Part shown: in pieces, positions 60,130 to 64,000 of the stretch
Layout: every line of letters starts with the position of its first letter
Position numbering within the stretch: the first letter of the stretch is position 1
NCBI GenBank assembly: GCA_004134985.1
Contig: REGQ01000007.1
Coordinates: 153,615 to 217,614 of the forward strand
Source of the DNA: Paenibacillaceae bacterium
GTDB lineage: Bacteria > Bacillota > Bacilli > Paenibacillales > Paenibacillaceae
Length of the DNA stretch: 64,000 nt
Direction: 5' to 3'
Program-made: the position numbers and the translations under genes
The notes under the pieces: model-generated
Seen by the model: only the letters and a program-made list of their open reading frames with translations
Database searches by the model: none
Told to the model about the DNA's origin: nothing

Positions 60130-60819
60130 TTGACTGTCGCCTGAATTTCCATCTTCCTCATCGCCGCCTTGGTCGTCCTCACCTTGACCTCCGCCTTGAT
60201 CCCCTTGCCCTTCGTTTTCTTTCTTGACTTTCTCATCTGGCTTGGGCAGTAATTCTTCCTTAACTGCCTTCTTCATCAGCTCCAGCATTTCCAGACGAAC
60301 AAGCGGGCTTTGCAGCCCTTCCTGCATAATTGTCATTACCTGCTGCCGATACTGCGTGCTCTGTAGAACATCCAGAATCATGCGATCCATCTCCGGATTT
60401 TTCATGACACCAATCAAATCCTTCTGATAAGACGGGTCCTTCATTAAATCCTTGTGAATTTGTTTGTTCTGTTTATTGACGACTTTGGCGAATTCGCCTG
60501 CAAATCGCTGGTCGGTCATTAATTTCTCAATGACCTTGTTATAATCTGGAGATACAAGCACTTCCTTGACAGCCAGCCGAACCTGCTCATGATCCTGCAC
60601 CGACAGCAAGCCCATTTTGTTGCCTGTGCCATCGGTTGATTGAATAGCGGACTCCTGCAGCGCTTTTTGCGCATCTTCCGTTTTTAAAATATCGATGACC
60701 ATCGACTTCATATCCTTATAGCTGATTTGCTGATTGGAACCAGATGGTTCTGCACCGCAGCTTGTCAGTATAGTGGTCAGCAGGACGATAAGCGCCAGCA
60801 ATGGCGATCTGTTTCGCAT
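60124..60819 (-). CDS. gerD: spore germination lipoprotein GerD
   Basis: A 231-residue lipoprotein. The signal peptide (LLALIVLLTTILTSCG) ends in a lipobox with Cys20, so it is anchored in the spore inner membrane. The mature domain is helical, with ISYKDMKSMVIDILKTEDA and TIMQEGLQSPLVRLEMLELM. The last 50 residues are acidic, Gly/Asp-rich and low-complexity. GerD assembles the germinosome cluster. I start at the ATG complement at 60819, preceded by GGGAG. The convergent salA matches Bacillus order, though orientation may differ. Confidence 0.9.
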   Translation of the reverse strand: MRNRSPLLALIVLLTTILTSCGAEPSGSNQQISYKDMKSMVIDILKTEDAQKALQESAIQSTDGTGNKMGLLSVQDHEQVRLAVKEVLVSPDYNKVIEKLMTDQRFAGEFAKVVNKQNKQIHKDLMKDPSYQKDLIGVMKNPEMDRMILDVLQSTQYRQQVMTIMQEGLQSPLVRLEMLELMKKAVKEELLPKPDEKVKKENEGQGDQGGGQGEDDQGGDEEDGNSGDSQK

Positions 60820-61002
60820 GATCCACTTGTCTCCCTTCTGTAGACGAGTGCCCGGTAACAATAATAAAATAGAAAAACGGGCAGCCGTTATGCATTCATG
60901 CAGTTATTATGCTCATTGTTCACGGGATTATCATGGAGATTACGTAGCTTTTTGTTGTGAAAGTGGTAAAATAAAGGGCATATAGAAGGAGGTAAGAACA
61001 GC

Positions 61003-61629
61003 GTGAATATCAGGAAATGGTTTTTTCTGTTTTGGAGCTGTATGGCGGTTGGGGCGGTGGTTACCGCGATTACAGGTTCGATAATGCAGTGGACCGATAA
61101 ATCGTTTGGGTTTATGGGGTTGGAAGCGGCGGGCTTCAATGCGGCCATGATGGCGCTTGTGGGCACGATGATCGGGGCATTCAGTCAGATGGGCTTTTTC
61201 GCTTATTTGACATTAAGTTATATTGCGCTCAGTATTTTCCGTAAGAAATATTTATGGAACGCGTTGCAGGCCTATACTTCTTTATTTGCCCTGATTGCAC
61301 TTGGATATCTGCTTTTTCAAAACCGGGCTGAGTTGTCTAATGTTGCTTTCTGGCTGCTCCCACTGCTGCTCGCGGCCGCGGCGATTATCGTCACAAACAT
61401 CAAAGTGCAGCAGACCAATAGAAGCGCGATGGTTCCGACATTGTTTCTTTTGGTGTTCGTTACCATATTGGAGGCATGGCCTGCGCTGAACGGTGAAAAC
61501 AATATCAATGCAATCGTATTTATGTTTGTCCCGTTGTTCGCATGCAATGCATACCAGATTTTAATGCTGCACCGGCTCGTCAAACCTGCAGCAACCGATT
61601 CCGCCAGAGAGGCGAAACCGGTCGCTTGA
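61003..61629 (+). CDS. kbaA: KinB-signalling activator KbaA
   Basis: A 208-residue membrane protein with about five to six hydrophobic segments, beginning VRKW-type MNIRKWFFLFWSCMAVGAVV. It belongs to the KbaA family, which in B. subtilis raises KinB kinase activity in the sporulation phosphorelay. The start is GTG 61003 after AAGGAGG. Its end is only 10 bases from that of pdaB on the opposite strand. The presence of KinB cannot be checked here. Confidence 0.88.
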   Translation: MNIRKWFFLFWSCMAVGAVVTAITGSIMQWTDKSFGFMGLEAAGFNAAMMALVGTMIGAFSQMGFFAYLTLSYIALSIFRKKYLWNALQAYTSLFALIALGYLLFQNRAELSNVAFWLLPLLLAAAAIIVTNIKVQQTNRSAMVPTLFLLVFVTILEAWPALNGENNINAIVFMFVPLFACNAYQILMLHRLVKPAATDSAREAKPVA

Positions 61630-61639
61630 TAACCGTTAT

Positions 61640-62443
61640 TTAAAATTCTTTGGGCAAGCTGTTGGAGAGGACGGAGGAGGATTTGTCACGGACGGTCTGA
61701 CCCTTCACTTCGGTCTGCTCGATTAATTGAGATACCGTCGCAAAGTCATATCCATCATCACGGAGCTTATCGATAATTACCGGCAACGCTTCGTGCGTTT
61801 GTTCACAGGAATCGCTCGCATGCATCAGGATGATATCTCCAGGATGTGCTTTGCTGACGACACGGTTAACAATTTTGTCGGGTCCAGGGTTCGTCCAGTC
61901 GAAGGAATCGGTATCCCACTGAATAACTTTATAATTCAATTCATCCGCTATTCGTAGTACCCGCTTGTCAAAATCTCCATTAGGCAGACGAATCAGATTG
62001 GGGCTTTTTCCTGTTACGTCCCCCAGAATCGAATGGGCGGTTTGAATTTGCTGGCGAATTTCTTCATCGCTCAGCTTGCTGTAGTTATCGTGTTTATGCC
62101 CGTGGCTGCCCACTTCATATCCGGCATCCACAATTTTTTTGACGATATCCGGATGAGCCTGGCTCCAGGGGGCTGACAGGAAGAAGGTAACGTTAGTGAC
62201 CCCTTTTTCTTTAAGCACCTCGAGAATAGGTTCGGCTCTTTTCTCCCCCCAACTGATGTCAAAAGTAAGGGCAACAACTTTCTTGTCTGTGGGCACACTG
62301 TAAATTGCTGCTGTCTGCGGCGGAGCAAACACCGAAATATTGTCTTTCTCGGCATACACGATGCCGGCAGTGAAGAGCAATCCAACCAGAACCAGAAAGT
62401 ACCGTTTAACCCGCCGACCGTTAATCACATAAAAAACGTTCAT
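61640..62443 (-). CDS. pdaB: polysaccharide deacetylase PdaB
   Basis: A 267-residue NodB-type protein. One N-terminal membrane segment (YFLVLVGLLFTAGIVYA) is followed by the deacetylase domain: LTFDISWGEKRAEPIL (first motif, with the second Asp altered), SHGHKHDNY with metal His residues, LIRLPNGDFD, and a C-terminal PGDIILMHASD. This altered first motif is typical of PdaB, needed late in sporulation. I start at the ATG complement at 62443, behind GAGGAGA. Extension upstream has no homology. Confidence 0.9.
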   Translation of the reverse strand: MNVFYVINGRRVKRYFLVLVGLLFTAGIVYAEKDNISVFAPPQTAAIYSVPTDKKVVALTFDISWGEKRAEPILEVLKEKGVTNVTFFLSAPWSQAHPDIVKKIVDAGYEVGSHGHKHDNYSKLSDEEIRQQIQTAHSILGDVTGKSPNLIRLPNGDFDKRVLRIADELNYKVIQWDTDSFDWTNPGPDKIVNRVVSKAHPGDIILMHASDSCEQTHEALPVIIDKLRDDGYDFATVSQLIEQTEVKGQTVRDKSSSVLSNSLPKEF

Positions 62444-62559
62444 TTTTGCAGGCTCTCCTCTCGTTTGGGGCTTGTTTAATATCAATGTATGCTCGTACGA
62501 AGGAGTTATGCGTTAATTATTGTTTCAAAAAAAGAGACAGGCGAAGAAAGGAAACGGAT

Positions 62560-63171
62560 ATGTTCTCATGGCGTGCAATAGGAAATCATTTTGTGGAAAT
62601 GCGAAGTTATTTCGTGATCGCCCTAATACTGCTGCTGGCTGGAATGTTTGTAGGGGCTTCTAATGAACAGTTGGAAGCGTTTCTGAACTCGCAGCTCAGC
62701 GGACTGGAGCAGTTTGTCAAAACGGCAGATGCCAGTTCGAACCCGCAGCTTACGATGTTTTTTATTATCTTTTTCAACAATGTGATTAAATGCATTGTGG
62801 TAATGTATTTAGGCGCACTGTTCGGCATTATTCCCATACTGTTTATTTTTGTGAATGGCATGGTGATGGGCTATTTGTTCAATATGATTCATACAAGTGG
62901 CGAAAATTTGTTTCTTATCATTGTCAAAGGAATTTTGCCTCACGGCATTATTGAAATTCCGGCATTGATTGTGGCATGTGCATATGGACTTAAATTCGGG
63001 ACACTTGGATTTCGAGGAATTGCCAACCTGGTAAGACAGGTTCCAGGCATCGGTCTGGAATATGAGAAGCTGGCGATACGCTCCGTACCGATTACAGTTA
63101 TATTAATTGTCTCGCTACTGGCAGCGGCAGTGATCGAGAGCACATTGACTGTGTGGCTGCTCGGCAAATAA
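62560..63171 (+). CDS. SpoIIM-family membrane protein
   Basis: A 203-residue protein with five hydrophobic segments, including YFVIALILLLAGMFVGA, FIIFFNNVIKCIVVMYLGAL and LFGIIPILFIFVNGMVMGYL, then LPHGIIEIPALIVACAYGLK, the SpoIIM/DUF95 pattern with the PHG..E..A motif. SpoIIM in Bacillus works in engulfment with SpoIID and SpoIIP; this divergent copy may be a paralogue. The start is ATG 62560 after AAAGGAAA. A terminator follows 40 bases after the stop. Confidence 0.85.
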   Translation: MFSWRAIGNHFVEMRSYFVIALILLLAGMFVGASNEQLEAFLNSQLSGLEQFVKTADASSNPQLTMFFIIFFNNVIKCIVVMYLGALFGIIPILFIFVNGMVMGYLFNMIHTSGENLFLIIVKGILPHGIIEIPALIVACAYGLKFGTLGFRGIANLVRQVPGIGLEYEKLAIRSVPITVILIVSLLAAAVIESTLTVWLLGK

Positions 63172-63210
63172 ATCGTTGTAATAAAAATTCCAATATTTGA
63201 GCATAACAAT

Positions 63211-63250
63211 AAAGCGGCGGTTAGCGCAGTAGAGCGTACGCTGCTTTTTT
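63211..63250 (+). terminator. terminator after the SpoIIM-family gene
   Basis: AAGCGGCG (63212-63219) pairs with CGCTGCTT (63239-63246, one G-U), with a further small hairpin in the loop and a run of six T. Confidence 0.7.
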
Positions 63251-63397
63251 CTATAAGTGCTGTTGGAGGGCTACTCTTGTGCTGCCTGCGGAATGAAACC
63301 AACTTCATCGGGATGAAGAGGATGTCGGTGTACACTTGTCGGTCAGTACTGAATGTTGCTTTAATGTGCATTGTCAAAGGAGGTCCGGCAATCGGAT

Positions 63398-63610
63398 ATG
63401 CTTGGATTTTTATTTAATGACAAGGAATGCAGGGAATTGGATTACGTATTGCGCAGAGAGATGGATGAAATGTTATTGCATCTTCAGGATGCAAGGATGG
63501 AAGGCGAAATTAAACATGCTATTACAAGACGCTACAAAATAATATTCAGAATGTATGCACGAATTGCCTCGCCTAAAGAATTGTCCCGATATGCATTAAA
63601 GGTAAGATAG
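63398..63610 (+). CDS. small conserved-looking protein of unknown function
   Basis: A 70-residue helical protein: MLGFLFNDKECRELDYVLRR, then EMDEMLLHLQDARMEGEI and RRYKIIFRMYARIASPKELS. It resembles short hypothetical proteins seen in other Bacilli, with a CRELDYVLRREMDE helix. No enzyme motif, signal peptide or membrane segment. AAAGGAGG lies 14 bases before the ATG, longer than ideal; a TTG start at 63371 is the alternative. It lies alone before the rRNA promoter. Confidence 0.6.
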   Translation: MLGFLFNDKECRELDYVLRREMDEMLLHLQDARMEGEIKHAITRRYKIIFRMYARIASPKELSRYALKVR

Positions 63611-63781
63611 TGAGATTGCAATGCAAAGTGAACGCTGGATTTAATTGAGAAATATGAAGGCAAGCAATGTTTAATGTACAATGCCGTTTAACGCCATCAA
63701 TAGTTAAGCGGCCAAAATGCATCACTGAGAGTAGCAGATCTGCTCTGTAATAAGAGGTTTTTCGGTATATTTCAATTTTTT
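63611..63781. other. gene-free spacer before the rRNA operon
   Basis: No supported gene or obvious structure in these 170 bases; A+T-rich upstream sequence of the kind that precedes rRNA promoters (TTTCAATTTTTTT at its end). Confidence 0.5.
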
Positions 63782-63793
63782 TTGACAAAGGTA

Positions 63794-63823
63794 TTGACGA
63801 CTAGAAGTAATATGTGGTAAATT
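63794..63823 (+). promoter_or_regulatory. rRNA operon promoter P1
   Basis: TTGACG (63794-63799) and TAAATT (63818-63823) are 18 bases apart behind an A+T-rich stretch; an overlapping TTGACA is at 63782. This fits a first rRNA promoter. The exact start was not determined. Confidence 0.45.
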
Positions 63824-63899
63824 AACATTCGCTCCACTGGGGCGGTGCTAAATGAAAGCAAGCTGATAAACACTTCGAAAAAAAACTTTAAAAAAAAGC

Positions 63900-63929
63900 T
63901 TGCATTAAGATAGTAACCTGTGATATATT
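63900..63929 (+). promoter_or_regulatory. rRNA operon promoter P2
   Basis: TTGCAT (63900-63905) and TATATT (63924-63929) with an 18-base spacer lie about 70 bases before the window end. Together with P1 this gives the tandem promoter layout common for Bacilli rRNA operons. Confidence 0.55.
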
Positions 63930-63986
63930 ATAAAAGTCGCCGCTGAGAGAAACGGGCGATGAGGAAAGAGTAAATGAGCAAGATTT

Positions 63987-64000
63987 TGTTCTTTGAAAAC
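63987..64000 (+). promoter_or_regulatory. boxA antitermination element before 16S rRNA
   Basis: The final bases TGTTCTTTGAAAAC match the boxA of Gram-positive rRNA leaders, bound by NusB and S10 (NusE). It normally lies shortly before mature 16S rRNA, so a 16S gene should start just beyond the window. In B. subtilis an rRNA operon follows pdaB as well. Confidence 0.75.

Overview
The window is one continuous stretch of a Firmicute chromosome, most likely Paenibacillaceae (Paenibacillus-like). That call is inference. It rests on the gene order (cysS, mrnC, rlmB, rae1, sigH, rpmG, secE, nusG, ribosomal/RNA-polymerase superoperon, then cwlD, salA, gerD, kbaA, pdaB and an rRNA promoter), strong AGGAGG ribosome binding sites, sporulation genes, and moderate G+C in the core. 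No database was searched.

Bases 1-37500 are core. The region opens with the end of cysS and RNA-processing genes, then sigH. The secE-nusG-L11-L1-L10-L12 block carries a recognisable L10 leader, followed by rpoB and rpoC. Next come the str operon (rpsL, rpsG, fusA, tuf) and the S10/spc/alpha superoperon from rpsJ to rplQ, including secY, adk, map and infA, then truA and rplM-rpsI behind an L13 leader. Three small ribosomal genes (rpmG, rpmD, rpmJ) are added here by direct reading. Compared with Bacillus subtilis, the L7Ae-like gene before rpsL and the ECF transporter genes between rplQ and truA are missing.

Bases 37500-52000 are an accessory island inserted after rpsI. Its left edge holds wrecked mobile DNA: a tyrosine-recombinase tail, an ATPase fragment, an IS4-family element with both inverted repeats but a frameshifted transposase, and a decayed ISL3 transposase. 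Then comes an A+T-rich gene cluster (40960-48293) that looks like a ribosomally made, post-translationally modified peptide (RiPP) pathway. It has a radical SAM/SPASM maturase, a small acyl-carrier-like protein, two near-identical 33-residue precursor peptides ending in NCSGNC, and a transglutaminase-fold protein. It also has a subtilisin-like domain fused to a P-loop domain, a LanD/EpiD-type Cys decarboxylase and an ABC exporter. No lanthionine dehydratase or cyclase is present. This combination is the main discovery candidate. The right edge has an IS256 relic, a 477-residue protein of unknown function with a possible degenerate C39/BtrH-like domain, and about 1.4 kb of decayed, repeat-rich DNA.

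Bases 52000-64000 return to chromosomal genes. There is a two-gene sulfate assimilation operon (cysH, sat), then the sporulation/germination block cwlD ... salA, gerD, kbaA, pdaB. Three extra genes sit between cwlD and salA: an ATP-grasp protein of the YheC/D type, an adenylate-forming enzyme and an SbnA-like PLP enzyme. A SpoIIM-family membrane protein and a small conserved-looking protein follow. The window stops in the leader of an rRNA operon, at the boxA just before 16S.
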